A stretch of 26,941 nucleotides of DNA, taken from Ophiostoma sp. CBS 140.51. Taxonomy: Eukaryota > Ascomycota > Sordariomycetes > Ophiostomatales > Ophiostomataceae. Under the pieces are notes generated by a model. That model saw only the letters and a program-made list of their open reading frames with translations, searched no databases and was not told where the DNA came from. Made by a program: the position numbers and the translations under genes. The DNA lies in contig JANSLP010000399.1 of NCBI GenBank assembly GCA_029298735.1, positions 1 to 26,941 on the forward strand. Reading direction: 5' to 3'. This document shows, in pieces, positions 19,001 through 26,941 of the stretch; position 1 is the stretch's first letter; each line of letters begins with the position of its first letter.

Positions 19001-20140
19001 GGCCTGCGACTCGGCGAGGGAGAGGCCACGGCAGCGCCACAACTCTTCCACTACCTGCACAACAACTTCAACATTGCCCTAGCCAACAACAAGCTCGACC
19101 AAGAGTGCAAGATCCTCGAGCGCAGCATGGAGAACGACAATGTCCTCGGATTCATGATGGAGCGCATGCTGCCAGCGATTCTCCGCGCGACGAGCGAGGC
19201 GGAAGAAGCTTGGCCGATGCTGGATGTGTACTACAGCGCCATGGAGCGGTTTGTCACGCGGTCGCCTGTGCCCAAGGACATTGGCGACGACAACGTCACG
19301 GGTGGAGTGGTTGGGCTGCTGGAGGACATTGTGGCATGGTTGCAGTGGGCAGCTTCAACATTGGCCGCCGATGCGGTGAGCACTGGTGCTTCTGGTGACA
19401 CACAGCCGACGACATTCTGTGTACGGGTGCATACGATGGCCCAATTGGCAGCCCTGGCCAATCTCCTGCAGCCGTACTTGATGACGTGTTCGTGCCTACC
19501 AATTTCTGCGACCATACAGGCGAGGCTCGACGGTGCCATTGCGGGATTCTACTGGTTTATTGAGTCCGTCTTGGTCGATCTTGCACCTCCGCGTATCGAC
19601 AAACGAAGACGATATGTTCCGCCTCCCGACGACAATAACGACTTTTCCGACGCAGACGATGTCATCAACCCACCAGAGCCAAAGACTTTGTTTTCGACAT
19701 TCTTGGTGGACCAAGACGACTTTGTTTCCTCAAACTTCCGGAATAGCAACACTTTTGAGACGTACAGCCGCAGAATATCCAATACAACTGCCACGAGGAG
19801 GTACACGGGAGGCAACACCGGGCCGGGCGACCGGGCACAGGTGGATCTTTTTAGCAAGAAGGTTGTTCAGCATGTACGTGACAACTGGATTGTGGACAAA
19901 TGGTCGATTAGTGTTCGCAAGGCCGGTGCGAGACCCGGCATGATGGCCGCCGCGGCAACAACGGCAGCGGGGGGCCCGGGTGTGCCCTTTGGGCCATGGT
20001 CAATGGGGGAGCTTCTGGCTGAACTGCAACGGCAGCTGGATCTCTGGAAATTGCGGCCGGCCGGCACCTACGGCATGAAGCCGCATTCGAAGCGTTTGTA
20101 TCCGGGTAGATTACGGGAGACAAAAAAGGTCTCTAGGTAA
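12956..20140 (+). CDS. mus7: Mus7/MMS22 family replication-fork repair protein
   Basis: This is a nuclear protein of the Mus7 (S. pombe)/Mms22 (S. cerevisiae) family. The family works with the Rtt101-Mms1 cullin ubiquitin ligase and helps stalled or broken replication forks recover by recombination. One uninterrupted exon of 2394 codons, long but normal for filamentous fungi. The start is chosen because MGRNWQLLGEVPDSDDEE matches the N-terminal W..LGEVPDSDDE block I associate with these proteins. Residues 1 to ~1000 are Ser/Pro/acidic and probably disordered. They hold basic clusters that could be nuclear signals (near 424-448 and 740-765) and an Asp/Asn run near 615-635. The conserved part starts near residue 1025 (KRYNPRQVDTS, then LGPFGSQYPQHFDVFPLDGD near 1071-1090) and continues as a helical repeat-like region to about 2000. 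The C-terminus is basic. Two MluI boxes and two upstream ORFs precede it. Confidence 0.93.
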   Translation: MGRNWQLLGEVPDSDDEEFESQEPLEDDHIKDDAPVRSQDSHRESEPPGGPVLKIVLSPRRDNHFTRIASSSTRHAAQSPRTPSPTRIPTPRRVSLPLDDSGDEIDLVFDGFQDEEPPQDPLPSSPPQIHGLEAPAEDIKDDRPANDDDTLPQQQTPLRHSQYAQNSHQPRSSQNPLQSQRSKHSNISNGSQTTLRQEDLPQRLHESSPAAAPPASTPPRPADPFSFSPTSSLSSLSRSPSPVASGPQLPASGGQPSPARMSSPFPVLPDSPLAFRLGFVRSLRPRKPIQQHPYLLEGAQYAQAMKSHGVKPVRTEYNSAPRKQVVEEDSQEQEFQQEEESQLPNMPQGNDSALFEDSLYDFPSSQADMDELALSSLTPRTSTPAHRLLPFSSQEAVENGTDNTSLLDEDDFPTPETFLRQLHERKKNRTAKRHSSPKTSSAAKRARLVDAALQVDPPRAKWKPVRMDSSPDQLPRSAARARVSRPRSPSPVAFSPPRYTAATIVGDEASDDGNDDVEITNVRERSASPPKDAADESKSDSDAVRKQSRRIKGVLPASWLRLDQQKSAKPGGTHQIPATQRRPGQQNDQAPRKGVALPRQGHGTSSLATLTSLFDESDDDNENNNNDNDNDSVVDMGGRSRVAALMESWDSDDDGYTPVVSLIDDEDIGSIMEDNSIDRMAPGIKRNRPSAASGLRPKKSKTRTHSMPSGGLSLTQKTRQPKITKMMNRSVSSTAVGRQHSRKQSSSISTSRRRSKPHTSSGTRRARKLPSTPPLLSILDFVEPSAPAFIRVAARTARRRTTLGKTSPSRKVINLGSRGDNVDAMSVLRDWKAGKIRPKIPNPPRRPRQSGQQPALREMSLNLAPHSAPRPLAAHKAATAGKSQPGAFVNRIPQTKLSAPPIPPNLRINMATRTDAMMRPAQLETAARSKPGAAGFISKKKELDDMYRRRRRDAVPLPNVRLEQFVDDQASAYGAVDDYGSAADQPFEPLNFDFEDDIQPAASHHAHGYNATQKTPENNRKRSRFRKRYNPRQVDTSAPRFAHALDPIPLDIAPVMVDLVANTVDLDADKLHGLGPFGSQYPQHFDVFPLDGDVFFHQSTLIGSGRLRLAFGTASLNSSQPARLPDPTTSFQLDERSLRWSTWDEVSSSEYGILMDWLADSLCSLDSPTAPAAPKVHTMVNFLLDFIQTTMATAASEPTARKAFVVRNLEVIKGFIARFEALGQATTSTAGNGLLSALSGIMVIVTWLLQICRDTPECVSYSFQIEDMLKAAAKLSVKVLLKRGLSDIRTSYIDFQRGLFRERGIRRNMQALNSWVVLMQVLEHARIPRAGFWDVTYSVMLADKTAISSCTNAGQFEKLWEDMFTLLPLGEFDSSGAVRPGIRQTLPLDGWELPKKALDRVFQLYKGNLHQSPSFNAYCRAIVGRCHYLVQEWGWRRCKTIVGTIFDFYGSQGFAHLRNEEAHRSPHFLEELAGTPSLAIEPDDKCFHIFIKMLGLVILQLKRLGQSKEMSNLVSRILPNHDRQLLKEMDVHERDLAALRNHHDLLCTLYWAASPDIRPPIHQIEKLVVPANSHKEACLINIRAWNQLARFVISADEGYVVYKGFNSWMKNIFQQMLDQYLSAETDMHRQFQNLSTAMMQGISPDMVKAMAAANRAAAMDVLHACVVSSLDVLRHAKTLGVATYCFNVDQLSAIFTKMDLPGPKTNWSILSTALDVVDHYMDRLEKAMDDQYSSSAEATDPQEADDAVLMLDHRLAKGFFRLNNTLTHMSWDDLPKATADTRVACTERSVTVAARLASRFIHSGVYGLSRFFGSGDYSIFEKLPHAPGLMQRKYLPLFVAAVVRSNVFDFKDLGNSILDLWMLAIVKPQQFLAYENRLAEVLRQHDLPYVRRAHVPANDQTPNYDTNRDFFACAMVSIRKQLRDADGSTRRQQLRGDFARALKLVMQQMKEDLSYAKTEPTEHEKYIVFVRGIVALIRSHGSDICQLDNFFYDQSQEFSPSPEDPQLRTASIITYGLRLGEGEATAAPQLFHYLHNNFNIALANNKLDQECKILERSMENDNVLGFMMERMLPAILRATSEAEEAWPMLDVYYSAMERFVTRSPVPKDIGDDNVTGGVVGLLEDIVAWLQWAASTLAADAVSTGASGDTQPTTFCVRVHTMAQLAALANLLQPYLMTCSCLPISATIQARLDGAIAGFYWFIESVLVDLAPPRIDKRRRYVPPPDDNNDFSDADDVINPPEPKTLFSTFLVDQDDFVSSNFRNSNTFETYSRRISNTTATRRYTGGNTGPGDRAQVDLFSKKVVQHVRDNWIVDKWSISVRKAGARPGMMAAAATTAAGGPGVPFGPWSMGELLAELQRQLDLWKLRPAGTYGMKPHSKRLYPGRLRETKKVSR
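14804..14848. repeat. GAY/AAY triplet repeat inside mus7
   Basis: An imperfect triplet run of GAC, GAT, AAC and AAT codons encodes a stretch of Asp and Asn (DDDNENNNNDNDND). It stays in frame and lies in the disordered half of Mus7, so length changes by whole triplets would be tolerated. Confidence 0.8.
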
Positions 20141-20287
20141 CAGGCTGGCCATATGTGAGATAGGAACTAGATAGGTTGGCGCTATGACGAGAATGAAAGA
20201 TAGGGTAGCAATATGAATTATTTACGGAGAACGACGTATCAGGTCTCTGTTTTGAAAGTGCATTAATCGTCACAAAGTGCAGCTTGA

Positions 20288-20298
20288 AATAAAATAAA
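20288..20298 (+). terminator. Polyadenylation signal of mus7
   Basis: Two overlapping AATAAA hexamers (20288-20293 and 20293-20298) lie about 150 bp after the mus7 stop codon, in an A/T-rich context. Position and orientation fit the mus7 transcript. Confidence 0.6.
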
Positions 20299-22229
20299 AA
20301 CTGCACATAGCTCTTTCTGCCTGACTATAATGCTATTACATCTCATTTTTTGTTTTGAGTTATTTTGTTTTGGTATCCCAGCCTCGCGATATGTTGTTGA
20401 AGCCTGATGAAATCGCGCGGCAGCCTTACTCGACGTCTTATTCGTGATGGCATTTTCTTGAAGCCCAATGGAAACATACAGGATACTACTTTATATGTGA
20501 TGCTGCATATGTCTCTACGTTTCGTCGTTTCGTCTTGCTTGTACCAAAATTTGCCCTATCTCGGCAGTCCGCTCAGGCCCTGCCCCTGTTTTCAACCAGC
20601 CGTCCTGTGGCAGCATGCAGGAGAGGCTGGCCAGAAATTTGCCTGCAGGTCTCACCGTCTTCTCAGATTTGCTTGTTGTCACCCTTTTTTGGAAGAGAAA
20701 TAGAAAAGTGAAGTGTGGGAAATATCAGTGGCCGGCTGTCGTTCAAATTATGACACACTCCCTACCTTCTTATTTTCCTTCTCTCTCACTAAATATATTT
20801 TTGTGTCGCCGTCATTTCGAGGCTTCGTTGTATCACGCCGTGTCGCCGCAGCAAAGGCCAAGTAAATTGTACCTCATCCCCTGCCCCCGGCAGATGTACT
20901 TTCACAACAGTAACGAAACAAACGAAACAAAATAAATAACACAAAGGAAACAAACACTTGAAGATGTCAAAAGAGTACCATTGATTGACCGGATCTGATT
21001 GAGTAGAAAAACACTGAAAGAACAGAAAATAAAAGGCAGCCTTTCTGTCGAATCACAGGCCGCCGTCCCACACCGTCTCTTTGAATTCCTGTGTTGCTCT
21101 GTTCCTCCCTGCCTCTGTCCTCTCCGCCCTCTCCCCTACCCTGGTTTGCCATGTGGCTCCACACGAGCCATTCTTGTACACCGGCAGTGTCACTTGATTG
21201 TCTTTTCATGTGCGTCGGCCACGTCCACATCCACGTCCGGCCTCGTTGGGCTCATTGTTGGGCCTTGTTTTTGAATTTCTTTTCTTTTCTTTCGATCTCA
21301 CCCACGACGTAACTTCTCTTCTTTCATCTTGCAATTCGGTGTTCGTTATGACGAACCAGATCGTGAATGTTGTGAATAATGGCAGACAGTTTTAACTATG
21401 ATTGCAACCTTTTGCTTCCCGCCAGCCACCCACATACGTACAGAGGACGCACTCACCCTCGAGGTTAAATGAACGTCGCACAGCCATTTAGCAATATCGT
21501 ACTGTGTATCCCGTATGCAGGACACAGGGCAGACAGGGCGAGAGAGACGAGGCACGGTGTATCTTGCTTTTCTGAGTACATTGTCCAGGATAAGGCCGCA
21601 ATGGACAAGGGACACCCGTTCCTTGTTTTTTTCTAGAACAATCGCACTCGGTTCTAAAAGACAGGGAGACCTGGCCAGGCTTGGCCGAAGCCGCAGAGTC
21701 TGTATCTGCAATCATATTCGCCGTGCACATACCGTGATGCCATGGCAGATAAATACGGAGCGACTAACTTGTGCGTGCCTGCCTGCTGGCTCGGCTGCGA
21801 CGTGTACAAAATACGACTCCGCTGCAGGGCCGCTAGGAAGGCAGGTGCGCTGTGTGAATGCAGAGGAAATATAAAATAGGAAAATAAAAAGGAAGGGAAA
21901 AGGAGAATTAAAAGAGAAAGAGCAAAGAAAGAGGTCCGTGGGAATCACAGGGAAGGTGCGATCCAAGACCGTTCAAGTTGCCTATTTCTCACACTTGCCA
22001 TTATCACCGTCTCCACTGTAAACCTGACTGACAGACTGCCTACGGCGATTACATGTCGCCAATGTTCCTCCGTCCATCAGACTGCATTCCCCTCGGGCAC
22101 ACGGCGAATCGGAGTTGTGCATTTTGCATTGGGCTCCCATCAGGGCTCCTTGGGCGAGGAAGCTTTTGTCAAGATGCGTTGTTCACAGCGGGACGGCGTT
22201 GTTGTAGTGTTGCACTGAGCTAGCTGGTC

Positions 22230-23520
22230 GCTCCTGCCCTCTCATAATTCTCGATTCTTCCCTCCTTTCCTGCCTTTTCGTTGGCTGATTTGGCTCTTGC
22301 TTGCTTTTGCCATTATTTTAGCTCCATTTGTTTTCCCTTTGTTGTGTTTTATTCCTTTTTTTATTTCTTTTTGCTTCTCTTTTCTACCGATTGTTATTGG
22401 TGCCCTCTCTTGTGGTTGGTTAGGCTCGCCTCGGCCGTATTTCTCACGTGATCACTCGGCAAGAGTACGACAAGTAAAAAAAAAAGGCTCAGAGCCCGCC
22501 CGTTTTGGCGTCAACGCGCACACATGCAAGCAACACCGGCCACCTCCACATTGTACCAAAGTGGATTTTGCTGGTGGTCGCTCCTGCCTTGTCTGTCATA
22601 TCGTTTCCCCCTCCTCGCTCGGTTCTTGATCTGTTTCCTTCCTTCCGTTTGGCCTTGCCAGGCGAATTGACCATCCATTGCACTTTCTCTTTCCATCCGA
22701 TGAACCAGTTGCAACTTCCTGCCTTCTCTTGATAGTAACAGTTCGTTTTGTATATTGTTTCCATTAACAATAACTGCGTGTTGCAAGGGCCACTTTTCTT
22801 TCTTATTTGCTCCTTCCTCCTTTGTGTATTTCCACGCCTCTAGCCGTCGTCTTTGGGCAGCCTTTCCCTATGCGACTCGCTTCTCACGTCTTTTTGGGCA
22901 ACTGACCCTCTCCTTCTTTTTTCCCTTTTTGCTTTCTTTTTTCTTTCCTATTTTTCGGCTGTCATCAGCTCGTTGTCCTCGTGTTTCTTTTTCTGGCACT
23001 CTTCACCGTACCTTTTTTTCTCAGACGTCACCGCAATTCCGGGATTTCTTTACCTCACCCCGGTTGTTTGCTGGCCCTGCCTCGCGTCTTAATCTGTCCC
23101 ACCCCGTGCCCACTTCCTAACATCCGCCAGCCTCCTCTCTCGTCTCACTAAGGTCAAATGGAGGTTCTTTAAGGCTGTGTCATTTGGATGGTCATTTTTC
23201 TTTTATTTTCCAGACCCCTTCCCATTTTCCCTTATTGTTTTGTCAGCCTTCTCCATTTCTGTATTTGTTTCCCATTTTGGCCAATCCCTCTTTGGGACAT
23301 CTGCAATTTTGGATGTTATCGCATCAGACCTCATCCCATCAACTCTTCTGATTTTCTCGCCACACAACAGCTTTGATCGCCCCGGCGCATCTCATCCGCG
23401 TCGCAAACCCCGGACCTCAACTCGCTGCGCACCCGTAAGGCTGTGGCCTTTTGCGACGGCGCGCATCAATACTCGCCAATTGGCCTTTTGCGCCGCCTTT
23501 CTGTCGCCGACTTTTCTTGT
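22230..23520 (+). promoter_or_regulatory. Pyrimidine-rich promoter and leader of the zinc-finger gene
   Basis: For about 1.3 kb the plus strand is dominated by C and T, with many runs such as CTTTTCCCTC and TTTCTTTTT, ending just before the start codon. C/T-rich tracts mark promoters and transcription starts in filamentous fungi, but this length is large. A palindromic TCACGTGA lies at 22444-22451, a consensus bHLH site. The start codon (23523) is directly preceded by an in-frame TAA (23520-23522), which fixes the start. Confidence 0.5.
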
Positions 23521-23522
23521 AA

Positions 23523-26500
23523 ATGGACAACAAGCGGTACCGGGACGCGGACAACGAGGCTGCCTCGGCATCTGGGAAGCGCGCGCGTCTCGACTCGGCT
23601 GGCTCGCCCGGCCTCAGCTCTATCAAGAGTGTTGCACACCAAGCCCTCTACCGGAGCCAAAGCAATGACAACAGGAACAGCAACAACAACGGAAGCGGCC
23701 GCAGCAGCAATGGCTTTGTAGCCGTCAACAGTCCCAGACCCAGTCACAGCCACGGTCACGCGCTACCCGCCGTCGCGCCAGGCCACGACCAACGCAATAG
23801 CAGGCCCAATGGCCGAGCATCCGACTATGGCGGCGCCGATAACGTTGCTGCGAACAGCGCGTATGAGTCTGCCAGAAACGGCAACGGCCCAAACAGCAGC
23901 CGGACAAACGCCGCCGGCAGCAGCATCGCCGCCGCAAGTGACCGCGCGCCTCTCGAGACTATGACAGACATCAGCCGGCGGTTCAAGCAGGCTGTCAGCA
24001 CAGGCTGGGACCGGCGGTCTCCGACGTACGAGGAAGTCAATGTCCTGCTGCTTTACTGGGAGGAAGATAGCAACGATGTCAAAGAAGCGACAAGGCGCCT
24101 CGAGTCTGTCTTCCGGCACTCCTTCAACTACGCCACGGAGGTCGCCTCGATTCCGTCCGCCAACGCCGAGCACGAGCTGAACTCGATCGTGGAGGCATTC
24201 TTCCGCAAGAACAACTCACCCGACAAACTTGCCATTCTTCACTACGCCGGGCGCTGTCTTGCGAATGAGGAAGTGCCGGGATCCCCCCCTATTTGGATGC
24301 CGTATGTTACTTCATAACTCATTCTTGTACAGTCCGATACCCAGGCATGCTAACTTGGTATAGACGACACAATGGCGCAGACATTATTGTGGACGCAGGA
24401 ACCATTGAGGCGGCATACAATGGCTGCCTTTGCGACGTGCTGTTGTTGCTTGACCATAATTGTATCCGCCATCCCCATTACACCAAGAACCCTCTTGGTA
24501 CCGCCAGGCGCAAGGTTGTTGAGGTTGTCGATGCACCTCCCGTCGAAGCTGAGCAAGCTCACATTAGCTTCACAAAGGCTTTGGCTGATGAGTTGGCTGC
24601 CGTTGCATATGGCGATTCACTACTGGTCGAGACGCTTCACAAACAGGTCGCCGCTCGGATGACCATCCACAAGCCCCGTGGCCGTGGCCGCCCACCCAAA
24701 GAACCAGTACCGAGACCGATCGCAGACCAGCAGCACTTGCCAAATCACTACTATCTGCAAGAGAGCCGCAGCATTGTCCTGGCCCCTATTCCAAACGAGC
24801 CACAGGGTAAGTGTCCTCTTTGGATCTGATTTCTTTCTTCCATTCTTCAAGCTTGCTGACTCTTATCTCATAGTTGTACTTTGCATCCGTGTCTTGAACG
24901 GCGCACCCGATGTTAGCAGATGGGCGCAGTGGATCTATGACGCGGATCCAAGGGCGCGAAACAGCGTCCAGTTCGAAGGGCTGTATTCCGGATTCTCGAC
25001 CATGATAGTGCTGCGAGTGCCCGCCGCTGAATGGCCATATTTCCCTGACTGCCCTGCTGGATCGCTGGTTGGTTATACAACAATAGGCGACATCCCCGCA
25101 GACTTGCAAGATAAGATCGACGAGAACCTCTCCGCCAAGCTCTGGCCCGAAGATGAAGTTCCGCAACCTCCAAGAGACCAACAAGCTCCAGTTCCCAGCT
25201 ATCTATCTACTCCCCAGTCTGCTGCCAATATTGTCAGTGGTAGACATGAGACATCGGCCACCGGGGTAGACAGCGATCCTGGACCCAAGAAGATCAGGAA
25301 GGCGTTACCGACTGAGAGAAAACTTCTTCCCTCGGGTCCTGGCTCTACCGCAACACACCGGAGAATCGAACAGACCCCAGTGGCGATCGACCGACAAATA
25401 TACAGACCCCCACAGCCCAACGCCCATCAACAACAGGAGCAACAAGGAATCTCCCAACAGGAACTGTCTCGCCAGCTTGTTGAGAGTGGGCTTTCGGAAA
25501 GAGACGCCATGCTTGTGGCGGCTGCGCAAAAGCCGTTTAAGATTTCGATCAAATTGGCCGGTCAAAACCACATGTGCAACGAGTGCAATGCTGGCTTTAA
25601 GGATGTCGACTCGTTACGGAATCATGTGCGCAAGCAACATACGCGGCCCTTCCACTGCGTCTTCAACTGGGCTGGATGTGAGTCGACATTCGCCAGCAAG
25701 AACGAGTGGAAGCGGCACGTCATGAGCCAGCACATCCTGCTGCACTACTGGGTGTGCCAGGTGGAACTGTGCAGCAAAGTGGTCAACAAGGCACCCGGTG
25801 CTGCCCACAGCAGCTTCTCTCTTCCCAACGGTGCCATCTTCAACCGCAAAGACCTCTTCACACAACATTTGCGGCGGATGCATACACCGACGCACGTCCG
25901 AAAGCTCATGAAACAAGCGAAAATGGCACACAAGACCGCCAACCACCCGGCCATTATGGAGTGGGAAAATCGGATGAAAGATTTGCAGGAGGACGGCAGA
26001 AAGCCGCGCTGTCAACTTCCAGACTTTATGATTTGCCCATCGCCAGGTTGTGGTGTCGAGTTTCACGGCCAGGGCGCCTGGGACGATCGCATGGAGCACG
26101 TGGCACGGCATCTCGAGGGTGCCGCTGCGGGCCGTGAAACTTTAGTCTCCTTTGGCGGCAAGTCGGACCCCACCTTGACGAATTGGGCCACGCGGCCCAT
26201 GGTAGGTATTGCGAAGAGGGTCGGGCCAGACTCTTGGCAATTGGACAATCCGCTCCGGCCCGAGATTCGAGAATGGACGGGCAACGATGGCGACATGGCG
26301 GTCGACAACCCGCCCAGGACAGAGGCCGGCGAACAGGTCCTGCCCTCGAGCGAAAAGCCTCTGCCGGAAGAGGTTGTCCACGACAAGGAAGAAACGGAGC
26401 AACGCCACGACTCTCCGTCCGACGAGAAAAGCAGTCGAGAAAGGTCCAAGTCGGTGATTGAGGTCGCCATCCCACACTCGCCGATCAGAGACGACTCGAG

Positions 26501-26567
26501 TGAACACGGCCCCGAACAGAACAGCGATCCCGAGCAAACGACGGAAAAGGTCACCGCGAAAGATTAG
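23523..26567 (+). CDS. C2H2 zinc-finger protein with AT-hook and degenerate caspase-like module
   Basis: Three exons, 23523-24301, 24364-24806 and 24874-26567, give 2916 nt and 971 residues. Introns of 62 nt (GTATGT..GCTAAC..ATAG) and 67 nt (GTAAGT..GCTGAC..ATAG). Order: basic nuclear-signal-like start (KRYRDADNEAASASGKRARL); Asn/Ser/Ala-rich linker to ~145; residues ~165-410 resembling the fungal C14 caspase-like domain, with VLLLYWEED, VFRHSFNYATEV, IPSAN, HYAGRC (240-245), CDVLLLLDHN, ISFTKALADEL and RSIVLAPI; an AT-hook KPRGRGRPPK (363-372) inside it; residues ~408-480 (VLNGAPDVSRWAQWI, PAGSLVGYTTIGDI) like the segment that follows the domain in those proteins; a Gln-rich linker; fingers at 642-663, 669-694, 702-744 and 795-820; an acidic tail. 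NEWKRHVMSQH and FNRKDLFTQHLRRMH are typical of a widespread fungal C2H2 family. It is probably nuclear and DNA-binding. Both catalytic positions of the caspase-like part are altered. Targets are unknown. Confidence 0.9.
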
Positions 26568-26941
26568 GAGATCGCACACCCAAAACTTACGTTTAAGAGG
26601 GTGGTGGCAGGTTGAGGATGTTTTTTAAAAAGCAAACGATGCCACCTACACAAATTCGAATGACAAGAAAAAAAGGAGTCTCAGAAAAGCAATGAAAATA
26701 AAAGGGGAGGTTCTCCCCATGGGCAACCACTTATGACGAAAAACGATCAACGCCACATATTCTTTTGGTTATTGGGAGGATATCGGATAGTTGGTGTTTA
26801 TCATGCTGTATTCTATTATTTTACTCGGTTCTTTTCTTCTTTTCTTTTTCTTGGTGTGAGGCGATGGATAGGGTTATTCGCCAACGTTTCTTGGAGTCCA
26901 GTCATGTACGTCTGTCTGCCTTTTATTGGCAGAACGATATA
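26568..26941 (+). other. 3' flank of the zinc-finger gene
   Basis: This is the probable 3' UTR and downstream spacer. No gene is seen to the window end. Confidence 0.6.
26697..26702 (+). terminator. Polyadenylation signal of the zinc-finger gene
   Basis: An exact AATAAA lies 130 bp after the stop codon, in an A-rich stretch on the coding strand. Confidence 0.55.

Larger units (their letters stand above)
20141..23522. other. Long intergenic region before the zinc-finger gene
   Basis: This 3.4 kb spacer is the longest gene-free stretch in the window. The first ~150 bp should be the mus7 3' UTR. The middle (about 20300-22200) has mixed composition and open frames up to 121 codons (minus 21346-21711, plus 21515-21874) with no family motif. 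The last 1.3 kb (about 22230-23520) is C/T-rich and is described separately. I looked for tRNA B boxes, snoRNA C/D boxes and paired repeats and found nothing convincing. A long promoter and leader for a regulatory gene, or a non-coding RNA, are the likeliest contents. Confidence 0.5.

Noticed and set aside
20403..20520. TGATGA-like motif suggesting a C/D box snoRNA
   Set aside because: No matching D box (CTGA) with terminal pairing was found at the right distance.
21346..21874. Overlapping 119- and 121-codon frames on opposite strands
   Set aside because: Composition and translations show no family signal. Both strands are equally open, which suggests chance.
24302..24332. Alternative acceptor (GTACAG) for the first intron of the zinc-finger gene
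   Set aside because: Its use leads to an in-frame TAG within about ten codons. The ATAG acceptor at 24362-24363 has a GCTAAC branch site and restores the caspase-like reading frame.
1..26941. Transposons, CRISPR arrays, prophage or RIP-mutated repeats
   Set aside because: I saw no terminal repeats, transposase or reverse-transcriptase motifs, regularly spaced repeats, or long A/T-skewed decayed blocks.

Overview
The window is nuclear DNA of a filamentous ascomycete, most likely a Sordariomycete. Its genes are split by short spliceosomal introns (57 to 355 nt) with GTATGT, GTAAGT or GTACGT donors, CTAAC-type branch sites and YAG acceptors. Intergenic spaces are long and rich in C and T, and every gene has a clear fungal homologue family. 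There are no bacterial operons, rRNA or tRNA genes, CRISPR arrays or transposons that I could support. I cannot fix the genus.

Seven protein genes are present. From left to right: atp2 (mitochondrial F1-ATP synthase beta, minus strand, five exons, one of only 22 nt); gbe1 (glycogen branching enzyme, minus, seven exons); mcx1 (mitochondrial ClpX-type unfoldase, plus); cox5 (cytochrome c oxidase subunit of the COX IV family, minus, two exons); a 75-residue small membrane protein (minus, three exons); mus7 (Mus7/MMS22 replication-fork repair protein, plus, one 7.2 kb exon); and a 971-residue C2H2 zinc-finger protein (plus, three exons). The pairs gbe1/mcx1 and small protein/mus7 are divergent and share promoter regions. 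mcx1 and cox5 converge. Exon boundaries were worked out by hand, and the joined lengths keep the frame in every gene.

The genes do not form one pathway. atp2, cox5, mcx1 and perhaps the small protein act in mitochondria, gbe1 in cytosolic glycogen synthesis, and mus7 and the zinc-finger protein in the nucleus. Promoter signals fit these roles: two MluI cell-cycle boxes lie before mus7, two CCAATCA boxes before cox5, and a CACGTG inverted-repeat element before atp2.

The most unusual object is the last gene. Before its zinc fingers it carries what looks like a fungal caspase-like (C14-type) module. Both catalytic positions are changed and an AT-hook is inserted inside the module, which suggests a DNA-binding pseudo-caspase. 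Also worth a second look are two 3n, stop-free introns in mcx1, the retained IGF (ClpP-docking) motif in the same protein, and two overlapping upstream ORFs before mus7.
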